This document shows positions 1 through 11,573 of a DNA stretch of 64,000 nt, one piece after another. Position 1 is the first letter of the stretch. Each line of letters opens with the position of its first letter. The notes under the pieces are model-generated. The model ran no database searches, had not been told where the DNA came from, and worked only from the letters and a program-made list of their open reading frames with translations. Source of the stretch: Maylandia zebra (lineage: Eukaryota; Chordata; Actinopteri; Cichliformes; Cichlidae); assembly GCF_041146795.1 (NCBI RefSeq), contig NC_135167.1, forward strand, positions 8,910,954 to 8,974,953, in the 5' to 3' direction. The translations under genes were made by a program, and so were the position numbers.

Positions 1-420
1 TCTCTCTTCTCTCTACTTTCACTGCTAATATTAGTATTGTTTGCAAACATCATAGTTTATCCTAGCTGACTTCATCTGTCATTCTGTCCATCACCGTCAC
101 AAACAAGAAGGGGCTCAGAGCTGATACCTGATATAATCTGACTCCCACCTTGAACCCATCCATCACTTCATCCAGACATTTTACCGCTGTCTTGCTGTCC
201 TCACACATATCTTCCACCAGCCTTTTCTGTCACTCTCGACTTCCTCTTGAAGTTCCTTTCTTGGCACTGTATAATATGATTTCTCTAGAGTCACAAAGAC
301 ACAGTGCAACTCTGTTGCATCTTCTCGGTACTTCTCCATCAACACTCTCAAAGCAAACATTGCATCTGCAGTGGTCATTCTCAGCAGTGAAGACACAACT
401 TTGCTCACTTATCATCACCA
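1..420 (-). mobile_element. LINE reverse-transcriptase relic (decayed)
   Basis: The minus strand encodes broken pieces of a non-LTR retrotransposon reverse transcriptase. The stretch at 181-408 translates to a series resembling the fingers region of fish LINE polymerases (ADAMFALRVLMEKYRE, then a degraded copy of the usual FVDLEKAYDRVPR motif). Below it, around 100-180, is a decayed match to the GLHQGSALSPFLF region. The frame is interrupted and the YADD-type active site is not preserved, so this is a dead fragment. The window edge may cut it. Family assignment (RTE/Rex-like) is from memory of motif style. Confidence 0.65.
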
Positions 421-3021
421 CTGTGCTTAACCTATCTTCACTGTCTCTTTCCCAAATATTCATGGTAATACTCTTTAACATCATTCCTCTGTAGTACAGC
501 TCTGCACATCACCTTTTTTCTTGAGGCTGGAATTTTTGGTAGCAGGAAGGAGACAATGCATCAGTAACAAAGGATTCAGCATGTGTGAGGTAATCTTGTG
601 GCAAGAATTTTTTCACTCATTTCCTGGCAGTGGAGGGAGCCGTGTGCTCCAGAGGAAAGGTGTTCTTCGGTTCTTTTGTGCGGTGTAACAGAGCTCACCT
701 CATAGCCGATCCCCTGGGGCTCGGCTACCTCTGCAAGCTTACACACACACAACCGCACACACACTCAGGGTGGAACCCTCACACACATAAAGGGCGCTTT
801 GTGCCCTGACTCATGGAGCTGTCAACCAACACCAGAGAGCTCCTCACAGTGAACACCACTGTTCAGCACACCGGAGAGCTCAGTCAGTGGGCAGCTGCAC
901 TTTCATGTACACCCACACAAACTTTATCTACATCTCAAACAGACTGTGTATCACAGACTCATAAATACAGCTGCCCCTACTGTAATTACATTTTCAGACA
1001 AGTGGTTTGAAAGCCACAAAGAACGAGCAAGTTTTTTATTTTCTTTCAACTTCTGTTCAGGTGAAGTCTCCTTCCTTCATTTTCATTTTATATTAAAGTT
1101 ATTCAGTCTTTTATAACTGGATTTTTTTAGCCTTGCTCTCCAACAAGTATTTCCTGAAAATGAAAAAAGAGGGGGAAGGAGCCAGACAGCAGTAATTTAG
1201 CCAGTGAGTAGTAAAAAAAAAAAAAAAAGGGACTTCTGCATCTAATAAATCCCATCAACTCACCTGCAGGATCTTCAGAGAAATGACAGTACTGCTACTT
1301 GTGGCATGCTCCTTTACTTTTGCACAACCACTACACAGTGAGGCGTGACTTTTTATGTCAGTATTGTGGTATCGCAAGAAATTAGTTGGTTATATAAATA
1401 TATGAGTATGCATAATAGTTATTATTCATAGATATCTACATCCTAAATTCCTGTTATTCATCTGAAAGAAACAGAATGAGTGTGTCGTTACAATGGTAAC
1501 GCAAGGAGAGGCAGTATTGGTTCTGTGTTACATTTATGTTGTAAGAAAGTGGAAGAAGAGAGTGTCCTGTAGGAGGCAGTAAAAATGGACACTGATGTTC
1601 TGTACATGTACTGAAAAGAAGGTTCAGTAAACAAGTCGCAACATACTCCATTGTAAGTCTCAGTTATTTTATTTTTGTTTTTGAAGATGCAACAAGTATA
1701 AGATGACACTTATACTGATGAACACACAGAGGGTTATGGCCTAAAACTGCAGTTTCCTTTCAGTTCCAAAGAATTTTTTAGTGCATTGTTGGTTCATTGT
1801 TATGGTTTTTGTTCACTTGCTTTGCTGTCATTAGCACCGTTTCAAGCCTCAGAAGGCAGGTGCTTACAGCAAAAACATCTGTTAAATCTCTACCTGCCTA
1901 AAACCTAAAGCTAAAGCCTTGCATGCTTTTTTTTTAAAGGAAAAGTTCAATGAAATAATGCAAAACTAAAGAACTAAAGTGAAAACAGAGCTAGCTGAGA
2001 AAATGCATAGAAACATCAACATATATCATGAATTTAAAATAATTTCATACTTTTATAAGGTAATACCTTAGTGCCAAAAATATGGTTGCTCAGCTCCTGA
2101 TCATATAGGAAGAATTTCTCCATAAACTTCATTGTAGTCACATTACATTTCTTCTTCTTTTTGTGCAGTTAAATATTAATTCTTCAATTGTTATTGTTAA
2201 TTTCACTTCTTGTTTTGCTTTGTTTCCTTTTTCATGTGCCCCCTGTGTTCCCCTCTGGCTCTGTCAGTGTCATCCCAGTCCCACTTTCAGTTTACTTCCT
2301 GTTTTATTTTGAATGTAAGATCCTTGTGAGGTTTTCCGTGTTTTCAGCTCCTTCCTTTGTTCTTTTCCAACCCTTGTTATTTTCTAATTAAGGTCAGCCT
2401 TAACTGCTTGCTTATTTAGTCTGTGGCTATGTCCTCAGATTTTGTCAAGTATGATTTATCCTGTTTAAAGGTTTTTTCCCCTACCATCGTCTGCAGTGCC
2501 ACCTGATTTTCTGTCTGTGTTTGGGTTTCTTTCTGTCTGAAATCAGATCTGTCTAGAAAACGTTCAATCTTATCATCCAAGGATCTGAATTTGGTAAAGG
2601 AGAACATTTTACCTTGAGAAAAGATGCACTTGGTGTTCTTCAGTGGATAATATTTTTAAGGAATATTTGATAAAAGCCAATGATAAGCTATTATTTGTGT
2701 AAAAGTATGTTCTTGGAAATGTTGGCAGAAATTTAAAAGAAGAAGCTTTTATTCAGTGCTCACTTCCCCTCGTTGTTATGCAGTTTGTCATCGTGACCCA
2801 GTGTACTGAGAAAAAACCTTCCTGACCTGCATTTATAAACTAGCCACTTTTACTCATACTTCCTGTGTTAGTTTCCTTGCTGTGGTTTTTTTTAGAACCC
2901 CAAAAGCTTTGTGACACATTCCTCATTTTACCCATTTTTTATTTCATGTCTCCAAAGCAACAATAAAAGTAAATACAATCAGATTCAGCTGAAAGCGTCT
3001 AAGGTGTTTTTTTCTGTCTCT
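421..3021. other. Gene-free stretch, nothing recognised
   Basis: AT-rich intergenic DNA with short random open frames, homopolymer runs (A17 near 1212-1228) and no splice-bounded coding segment or repeat family that I can name. Confidence 0.5.
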
Positions 3022-3460
3022 TAGAATAGAATAGAATAGAATTCAACTTTATTGTCATTGCACATGTCACAGGTACAAGGCAACGAAATGAAGTTTGCAT
3101 CCATCCAGAAGTGCTTTAGCCATGATATAGATATATTACAAATATATATTAGCAATAATATAGATATGTGAGTATATTACAGAAATGGGTCTATTATGGT
3201 ATGTTATAATGTACACGGTATGAAGTATCTTATGAATATGCTATAACTATAAGTATGTACAGGCTATGAACAGGATATAAATATGAATAACATATGAATA
3301 AAATGAATGAATAAAATAAAAAAAACTATACAGAAATATGAGATACACAGCTATACAGAAATGTGAACTATGCAGTTGTAGATTTAAAAGTTATCGTATT
3401 GTACAGAATGATTATTTACACAGTCCTCTTGTTCAGCCACTGCCCCATGCTCCTGCACTT
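3022..3460 (-). mobile_element. Fish LINE 3' tail with (TAGAA)n end
   Basis: Starts with a short pentamer array (AGAAT/TAGAA, 3023-3041), followed by a TTCAACTTTATTGTCATTG block and a degenerate TATAGATATATTACAAATATAT tract. I recognise this as a common fish interspersed repeat, the 3' end of a non-LTR element in minus orientation with its simple-repeat tail at the low-coordinate end. No coding part remains. The right boundary is approximate. Confidence 0.55.
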
Positions 3461-5187
3461 CTATAACATTTTGCAGTCATTTTGATGATCTATTCCTCCT
3501 TCAGATGCCCACAAACATTCCTACCTGCGGCATCACACCGTAACCTGATCATCCCCACCCACTCTTACCCCCTGCTCCCACATCTTCTTTGTCAGATTTT
3601 CCACTTTGCTCAAGCCACTCTCCCTTTCAACTGCTCTGTTCAAGCATCTTTTTCTGACCCGCTGCTTGTCTTTAATCTCTGCACCTGCTTTAATTTAATT
3701 GACTTGTTTGCATGTAAAAACTGTATTACCTTCCCTTCCAATTAAAGACCATCTTACCAAATCTGCCCGTGTCTGCACTTTTATAAGTTTATTTATAGAA
3801 GCATTAAAGTCAGTGATTCAGTCACAGAGGTCATAATTATTTATAGTATGGCTGTTAAAATGTTAAATCTGAAACAAAGTTAAAGGGAAATTATAATTCT
3901 CATTTTCAGCGTCTATATTTTCATCATTGGACGTACCTAGCTTTGCATGATTCATCTTCATACTTTATCATCAATTCATCTTCTACCTCAGACAAGCTGT
4001 TTTACTTCCTCTCCAGATGTCCTCAGATTTCCTTCCATTCATAAACAGAGGGTTCAGACAGCAGGAGGCTAGGTTTTCTGCAATCAAAGCTAGTATTGTG
4101 TACCTGAAATCACAATATTAGGGACATCCATTCTATTCGGCATCATACAGAGCCAAGGGTGAAAAAAAGTGAGCATCTCAAACTCTCTGAAACTCTCAAT
4201 CTCATTTGAAGTGAGCATTCAGAGGAAATAAGAAAAACACAACAGACCTCTCTTGAAGAACATCTAATGGAGACTCTCTATCACCCGTTAGTAACTGATA
4301 ATATTTTAACTGCTCTTGTACCGGATGGGTTTTATGTATTTAGCCTAAGGGTCCGGAGAATATTCAGAATTTAATATCTGACATTAGGCAGAGATAATGA
4401 ACCTACTTTATGCTCCAATTAGCCCAAATGTTGTATAATGCTGCACCACAGGGGTGCAGTCTCTTCATTCATCCCAACAACCCAGCAGTTGCATGACAGT
4501 TGTAAGATCTAAAGGGAAGCACCATTGAGGGACAACTTTAACTCTATAACTTAGCTGCACAAATCGAAAAATAATCTTTACTGCTTTATTTCATGCCCAG
4601 AGGTTTTGTCAGCATATAACCAATTTGTTCCAGTATGTAAAATATTTGTGCTTCTAAATGCATTAAATATTTTATGCTTGACTTCAGGCTGTTTTCATGT
4701 CTGTAATTAAAAAGCTTTGGAAATTCCACGTTTGTCCCTGCAGTATGGGTTTATCTTGCCAATGTGATGTTTACAGGAACGTTTGTGCACTAGATCAGTT
4801 TTCTGAAAGTGTCAGTACCAAGGGATCAGCCTCATCAGTGGATTTCAGCCAGCAGACATAGTTTATGCTTATCTCTATCATTTTATGCCATCGTGTTTAA
4901 ATTTGTGTTTGTTAGTTGTTTCTAGTTTGTCTTTTCCTTTTTTAGTTTTTAGATAAATGGTTTCTGATGGTCTTTTTTTTTTCAGACTTTTGACCGTAAG
5001 AGATCTCGGCTGTATGCCAGGAGGGAGAGTCCATGGCATGCTACAGGGTTGCGTGCAAGGACGTGATTATATCACAGTATTTTACTAACTGCGGGCAAAA
5101 CTGCCCACTTGCACATATTTAATGCAACTAATGATGTTGTGTGGGACTTTCTGTTGTTCCCACTTGAGCGGGGGCGGGAAGGTGGTT
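3461..5187. other. Gene-free stretch, nothing recognised
   Basis: No coding exon, RNA gene or nameable repeat seen. Confidence 0.5.
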
Positions 5188-5205
5188 GGGGGGGGGGGGG
5201 GGGGG
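5188..5205 (+). repeat. Poly-G run (18 G)
   Basis: Uninterrupted run of 18 guanines, preceded by a G-rich lead (GGGGGCGGGAAGGTGG). It could fold as a G-quadruplex and is a likely site of length polymorphism or sequencing error. Confidence 0.9.
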
Positions 5206-5926
5206 TAAGGTTGTAATTAAAGTTTTTAATTAAAGGATTTATTTATTATTTCATAATGTCAGTCTTATTTTTGGCTGTATCAGCACACTAGAATTTGTAA
5301 AACACTGACATTAAGAGCCGGTAAATCCTGCAGGGTCATATCAGGAACACAGAAGAAAAAAAGGAGATTTCATGTAAAATCTAACTGAAAAAGTTCCCAT
5401 CTGACCACATTCATATTAACTGATCTTTTTATGTACAATAATGTTTGTATATCTAACAATAATACTATGAAAACTGTCAGAGTTACAGGTCTTTGAGGTA
5501 AATATAGGGTGGGTCCAATTTTCACCTGTCAAAGGAGATACACATGAACTGTATTGCGATTTATCACAGTTTCAATAGAAAACAACACCAATTATTTGTC
5601 TATAATGTTAACTGATCCGAGCATTGGTCGCCTGGATATTATATCGGTTTTCTTCAAGATGTGTGACTAGGTGGCTTTTTATAACAAGTCATAGCATCTG
5701 AAAGGTCTCTTTTTTATTTTTACCTATGTTTTGATACCAGAGTCATCTTCCAGCCAAGATTCCTTCTGTCCCAAAACAATTTCCCAGCGTTTTCATGTTT
5801 AAACACTTGCAAACATAGCTTGTGGCTTTGAAATAGAGAAATATTTCTGATGTTCATGTTCTGCATGATAGCTGGGAGATTGATCAAACAACTTTCAGTC
5901 CATTCTCAGGATCGATGGATTCACTC

Positions 5927-6452
5927 CCCAAAAGTTGATTATGTTCATCTGGACGTAACGTTTTTAGTGGGAGAAACGTTTCGTCACTCATCCAAGTGAC
6001 TTCTTCGGTCTCAGCTGCATTTGCATAATGACTGAAACTAGCACCACTGAAGGAACAATAGGCTGGGAGGTCAGTTCCTTTATCATAATTATGCAAATTC
6101 TCATGACCATTGATCAACAACCACTAATCAAAGACCACAGATCAATGGCCATGAGTACCATTCACAGAGAGTTGGGGAATGGCTGCAATCACAGCATAGT
6201 AATATGGTGAAAGATGTACCCTTAGGCCTCCTTTCCCTTTTCACGTAAATGGCTTCAAACCAGCGTCATATGATATGACCAGTTCCTTCAGTGGTGCTAA
6301 TTTCAGTCATTATGCAAATGTACTGTTTATAAGATTGGGGAAACCTGCAGTCAGCTGAGACTGAAGAAGTCACTTGGATGAGTGATGTAGCGTTTCTCCT
6401 GCTGAAAATGCTACGTCCAAATGAACAGAATCAACGTTTGGGGATATACCTA
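5927..6452. repeat. Large imperfect inverted repeat (repeat-element halves head to head)
   Basis: The left arm (about 5927-6070) and right arm (about 6265-6452) are reverse complements over two blocks. The outer block contains GAAGAAGTCACTTGGATGAG on one side and its complement on the other. The inner block contains ACTGAAATTAGCACCACTGA-like sequence in both orientations. About 190 bases of non-matching spacer lie between them. The outer block resembles a dispersed fish repeat often seen next to retroelements, but I cannot name the family. Confidence 0.7.
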
Positions 6453-6460
6453 CCTGGATG

Positions 6461-7299
6461 ATTGAGCATGCATCAAGAAGATGGATAAACTCCTTTTTTC
6501 AGCCTGTGAAGACTTTCTTTTGGAAGAAGTTTGCATCTCCGTTTTATTGTCCAACTGTGGTGAAACAGCTTGTAGTCAACTCCAAACAATTTTTCACTTA
6601 ACAACATGCTGGTCCACCAAATTTTTTTACGTTCGCTTCTGTGTACAAAACCATCATATATCTGTATTTTCACACATTTTATTACTTTAACTACAATTCC
6701 TCCCTCTTTGTCGATATTGAAGGAGAGATCTGAGACTACAGAGTATCTAGGTGAACATAAAGAAAACAAACAAACAAAAAAAAAACTAATCAAGAATAAC
6801 AGAAATCATAATAGTGGTTATCAGCTTTAGTCAGGCCTTCTGCTTCAGGTCCTGTTCTCATTTGACACTTCTTTCTTTCACAGTGTAGCCTATGTGATAA
6901 GAGGGCAGTCCATACAACATGTTCACTTAAATGAAGATGAATTAATAAAACAGAAATACCAATGAGGCTTGATGAGATATGGATAGAAGCATCAGTTGGT
7001 GGGCAGTAAATTGCCATAAAATGGATCCAAAAATTGCCAATTAGGAGGACGAGGTCATCGAGAGATATGAATGACACAAAAGCAAAACACAATGCATGCG
7101 GCAAGTCAGGAAAGTATAAAATACCGCAGTTTTTTAATTTTATTTTGTTCAAATAGTGGCAAGTCATTGTTTCAGTAATTACTTGGCTCATAGTGAATGT
7201 TACAGAAAATAAATAGTGTCAGTGTGGGACTCAGTGAAGCTGATTTTAAACTGATTTTAACCACACCCTTGTTCCTTTAACGTGGTAAAAAGAGAACCA
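6461..7299. other. Gene-free stretch, nothing recognised
   Basis: Several short overlapping open frames on both strands but no conserved motif, splice structure or known repeat. Confidence 0.45.
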
Positions 7300-7737
7300 T
7301 CCAAAACTGAGGATACAATTCGGAAAGACTCATCAAAATCAGATAATTGAATGTTGGAAAAATTCTGCCTGGTCTTAATTTGGATAGTACAAATCTAACC
7401 TTTGTATAGTAGAGACAGAGTTTGACACACACTGGGCGCTGCACTACCAGCTGACCACAGTCAACCGGAGTATTGTTGCTGAGCCTGTCCACAACTTTAT
7501 GACTACAGTATACCCATCTTCTCATACTCCCACCAGAATATGGTGCTGTCTCACAAAGCTCAAATCATGTCCTTTGAGCACCTTTGGAGCTTGGTGGAAC
7601 GGGAGATTTGAATCCTGGATGTGCAGCCAACAATTCTGCAGGAACTGTGTGATGCTATCGTGTCGTTATGGAGCAAAATCTCTGAGGAATGCTTCCAGCA
7701 CCTTGCTTAATCTGAATCATTAAGAAGTAATTATGTC
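7300..7737 (+). mobile_element. Tc1/mariner transposase relic, left part
   Basis: Plus-strand decayed transposase of the abundant fish Tc1 family. Recognisable pieces in order are a TCCTGG-type block near 7320-7376, an ADHVH-FMTTVYPSS-like block near 7470-7515, an EHLW-to-MDVQPT-like block near 7575-7630 and an ISEECFQHL-like block near 7678-7705. Stops and deletions break the frame. The element is interrupted after 7737 by a LINE copy and resumes at 9046. Confidence 0.75.
7723..7737 (+). repeat. Left target-site duplication of LINE insertion
   Basis: AGAAGTAATTATGTC, repeated exactly at 9031-9045 on the far side of the inserted element. Confidence 0.93.
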
Positions 7738-9030
7738 CCCCTCCAGGGGCAAGGGTACCTAGACCCGGTTTGTAGAGTACGCTTGGGGAGTGTGATCGTG
7801 TGTACAGCGTCTCTTTATGTCTGTCTCCACGTTGGTTGAGTGTGGAGTAAGTGCATATGAGAGCATGAGGGTGGGAATGGATGTTTGTATCTGTGTGTGC
7901 CTGTATGTCTGTGTCTATATGTCAGGTTGGGTGTCAGGCGCCACCTCTCTGGGGACATCTCAGGCCCTCCAAGGTTTGGAGGCCTATCTCCCCCTACCAC
8001 CACTTCCCCTGCCAGTGGCGGACCCCCTCAGACATCGGTGCGTTGGTGGTTCTTTGTGTCCGGGGATGGGCGTCCAGGTACACACCGGCTCACTCCTTGG
8101 CGGCCGCTTATCGGGGCCTGGAGCCTGGGGCTCGCTCGGGCCACTTCGGAGGTGGGGTGCCCCCGGCCTCTCGGCCTGGGGCTCGGTCACTCAGGCACGG
8201 CTGGCTGCCGGCGGAGCTCACGGGCGCGTCACTGCAACTCCCCCTGGCTTCTGCTCCGCGGCTGCTGAGTGAGCCCTCATCTGGGACTCTCCTCAGCTCT
8301 TTCTGGGACAGTGGCGCGGCTGCCCCTCTGTTGGTCTTCCTTGGTCTCTTGTGTTCTGGGGGCCTCTGGATGTCTGGAGTTTTGATCTCCTCCATACCTG
8401 CTTCATGCCCTGGAGGACGGGGCTGTGGCCCCCCCACACCCTCTAGCAGATCATTACATGAAGGAACCTTTTAAAAAAACAAGCGCGTCCATGCTCACAG
8501 GTGTACACACGGGTGATCACACCCACAAACTACACCCTTTTTGGCTCCTACCTCAAAGCACACTGTGTTCTGTTGATCTTATGTGCTGCACAATAATGTT
8601 TAATATTTAGTATTTACTGTCATATTCCCATATATCATTGTGATGCTGTTTATTCTATTACTCTTGTTCTCTTCTGCTTGTTTTCTTTTTTCTTTCTCAG
8701 CAGGTGATCCAGGTGATTGATATATGCATTTATTTATTTATTTATTTTTTTTCCTGCTCATTCTGTTGGTTTTTGTTTTTTGCCCTTCTCCCCCGTCCCT
8801 CTTCTCAGCTGTTTCTCTTTCCCTCTTTCTTTCCCCCAGTCAAGTCTGTCCCGTATTCAGTAAGTGAAAATAAAATAAACAATAAAAGGTGAATCAAATG
8901 GACCATTACGGCAAGGCTGGGATGGTCCATTTGGTAAAGTAAATCCGTTGGGCATCTTTCTTTGCCTTTAGACAACAATTCTGATGGCAAAAGAGCCAAA
9001 CGGGACAGGCAAAAAAAAAAAAAAAAAAAA
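7738..9030 (+). mobile_element. LINE copy (probably 5'-truncated) with poly-A tail inside Tc1 relic
   Basis: A 1293-bp insertion flanked by an exact 15-bp direct repeat. It ends in a run of about 20 A (9011-9030), the hallmark of target-primed reverse transcription. The left two-thirds (about 7900-8450) are markedly GC-rich compared with the AT-rich surroundings and hold open frames in several phases. The right third is T-rich and non-coding. I see no reverse-transcriptase motif, so this is probably the 3' end of a 5'-truncated LINE; a non-autonomous retroposon is the alternative. The perfect duplication suggests a fairly recent insertion. Confidence 0.8.
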
Positions 9031-9045
9031 AGAAGTAATTATGTC
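9031..9045 (+). repeat. Right target-site duplication of LINE insertion
   Basis: Exact copy of 7723-7737, immediately after the poly-A tail. Confidence 0.93.
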
Positions 9046-9083
9046 AAAATCCAGCCACCCTGGTACTGTCAAGGTGTAACTAA
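9046..9083 (+). mobile_element. Tc1/mariner relic, right part
   Basis: Continuation of the interrupted Tc1 copy. It contains a match to the end of the family (CCTGGTACTGTCAAGGTGTA), which in intact copies follows the transposase stop codon. Confidence 0.65.
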
Positions 9084-9198
9084 CATATCGCATTAGAGAT
9101 GCTGAGTGTACATAATTCTTGAATTATGATTAAAATAACATTCAGAGAATAAAACAAAACGAACATCAGAAATCGTTTGCAGTTAGCTACAAAACCAC

Positions 9199-9204
9199 TT
9201 TATT
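9199..9204 (-). terminator. wtip: Candidate distal polyadenylation signal for wtip
   Basis: AATAAA on the minus strand, followed downstream (lower coordinates) by a T/GT-rich stretch. It lies just above the Tc1 relic and could end a 3' UTR of about 4.2 kb. A second AATAAA on the minus strand near 11600 is an alternative. Transcript data would decide between them. Confidence 0.35.
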
Positions 9205-10228
9205 GAAAAAGCAGATTATGTCATCTACAGTTAAATGATACGTCCCGATTTTAATACATTAAATAACTTTAGACTTTTTCATGTTTAGATAAATAGATCT
9301 AGTTTCCTTTTTTAAAATGAACCATCTAGGTAATCAAAACACTTAGCAATATAAAAGATGTGTGACAGGTATCCAGATGTGCTTATTGGAACTACGAGTA
9401 GGAGAAGATATCTTTTCTTTCCAAGTGATTTTTGACAGAATTATAAAATAAAATAAACTAGCCTTTTTATGTACAGGGTAACTACCTGTGTGCTATGCAG
9501 CAGAAACTGAAGTAGTACTTTTAAACAAGCGAATTAAGACATCTTTGAAGGGGATAAACTGGGCTTGTTAAGTCGTTGATAAAACACAAAAGTTCAGAAA
9601 ATGCCTCATTCTTCAAGTATAGCACACATGACTTAACCCTTGTACAAAGTTGAGGTTAAACACATCAAATACGGGGGGAATGAATCACGTACAGTATGCA
9701 GTCCTTTTGTTCTTTTACACGTACTAGTCATTATTACATTCAAACGAATCTCATTACATCAGGTTACATTAAAAAGCCCTTTCGGCCTGTGGTGACCCCT
9801 GCCTTCAGTCTATGCTTCAGTCTCTGTTTTGGACACATTCAGTAGTATTTAATCAGACCTGCATGTATTACAGTATGAATAAAAGCACGGCCAGTGTTTG
9901 CAAGTAACAATTGGTGATTGTTTTACTCAAGTTTGCATACTTGACGGGTGGAGTTTAAGTGCTACGGTCAAAGTTTGACGTATGAGCTACTGGAGCATTA
10001 GCTGGAACATGTGTAAACTTCACATGTTTGAGATCCAGTATGGTACAAGAGAGAAGTTCAAACAAACACCAACAATTAGAGACAAACATCCGGAATATGG
10101 TAAGCAATGAACAGACAGCATCATCACAATCATTACCAGGTTTGAGAGCGCAAGGATCAGTGTGCTGGATGCTGCTGAGCCCTGCAAACACAGTGAGGTG
10201 CATGTGCCATGGCCCTGCCACTAATACG

Positions 10229-10232
<4 letters not shown>

Positions 10233-10287
<55 letters not shown>
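10233..10287. repeat. (CA)n microsatellite
   Basis: Uninterrupted CA dinucleotides over about 55 bases, flanked by CGCA/TGCACGCA variants. Confidence 0.95.
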
Positions 10288-10290
<3 letters not shown>

Positions 10291-10608
10291 TGCACGCACA
10301 CACAATATTAGAAATTATGACAAGTTGCTCTTATTTCAAATAAGCTCATATTGTTGGGGTTCATCTGCAGAAGTGCAGGATTTCTTTCAGAATTAAGAGC
10401 TTTCCTCACAAAAACAATGCTTTAAATATAATCAGGGAATGATCAACAGACTGCCAGTTCAATAAACACACTGATAACAGTCCAATGAAGAAGGTTGGGA
10501 ATTTTAGTTTAAAATATTTAAGTCTCGTGTTGGTCTTCCTTTGCATATATGTATAGATATATATGCACATCACTCACTAAAAGACATACATATAAGTGCC
10601 TGCCAATG

Positions 10609-10642
<34 letters not shown>

Positions 10643-11163
10643 ATCAAAGAAGGGGGTGTGGGTGGAACTCCCTAAAGAACACAGGTGGGACCAGCAGCTC
10701 CGTGTTCTCAGGTACATCCTCTCGAAACACAACAGCAGGCTTCATGGCAGACCAGAGAAAGACACACAAACAAACCTGTTCTGTCTTAAGGCATGTGGAC
10801 AAGTGGAGATTCCTCATAGTAATGCACGATGTGCTGATGTGATTTAAAAAAAAAAAAAAAAGTCTGCAAAAACATCAGGAAACAGCGCCCTGAACAGATC
10901 TGGAGCAAAAGGTATTTGTAGATAAGCGTTCAGTCTGTTTTAACCCGCTTGGTTTACCCATGGTAGCAGAGAGAGTGTGGCCTTTTATGTCTCTCTTTTA
11001 AGGAAATTCAGCTACTTCCTGGTTGAAACAAATGATCATATATGCTTACCTGCATGACAATCACCAGCCTATCAAAACGACACTGTCCCAGTCTTGTAGC
11101 TTTAAAAACTGTTTGAATAAACTGTCTTTAGCCAAGAATATACCCTATATAGTTTAAAACAAG

Positions 11164-11573
11164 GAGTTCTCACACTTTTTTACTGGGGGAAATTTTTTTC
11201 CACAACCACTATATTATAAACCCTAAACAGATTAATTGTGTTTAGTGTCACCAGATGCTGTGGGCTGATATTTCTCCATGCGCGCCAGCAACCCAGCGGT
11301 CTAATACACCAAGCTAAATAGTAACAGGAACATTATAATGCACCCTGAGAGAAGTAAGAGCTGGTGACAGACTGATATGATGTTTCCCAACCTAATGTGG
11401 GAGGGAAATAATGGATCCAATATGCTGCTTTTACTGGCGCAAATAGTTCCAGTCTATATCTGTGAATTTAAACAATGAAGTTCAGTTTTCTAACTTACAG
11501 GAATTTATTCTGAGGACCACTTAGCAATAGGTTGCGGACCCCTGGGGATCCTCAGACCCCACTTTGAGAACTG
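11164..11573. mobile_element. hAT-like non-autonomous DNA element
   Basis: The termini are inverted repeats, GAGTTCTCACACT at the left and ACTTTGAGAACTG at the right (reverse complement CAGTTCTCAAAGT). The GGACCCCTGGGGATCCTC block near the right end is typical of a widespread fish hAT/Charlie-like miniature element. A clean 8-bp target duplication is not obvious. Confidence 0.55.

Noticed and set aside
6790-7191. 133-codon minus-strand frame
   Set aside because: No conserved motif or neighbouring exon; overlaps other chance frames near a decayed transposon.
7881-8474. 197-codon plus-strand frame
   Set aside because: Lies within the LINE insertion, overlaps other long frames in all phases because of GC richness, and has no known motif.
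9955-10305. 116-codon minus-strand frame with a Cys-Val run
   Set aside because: Produced by translating the CA microsatellite.
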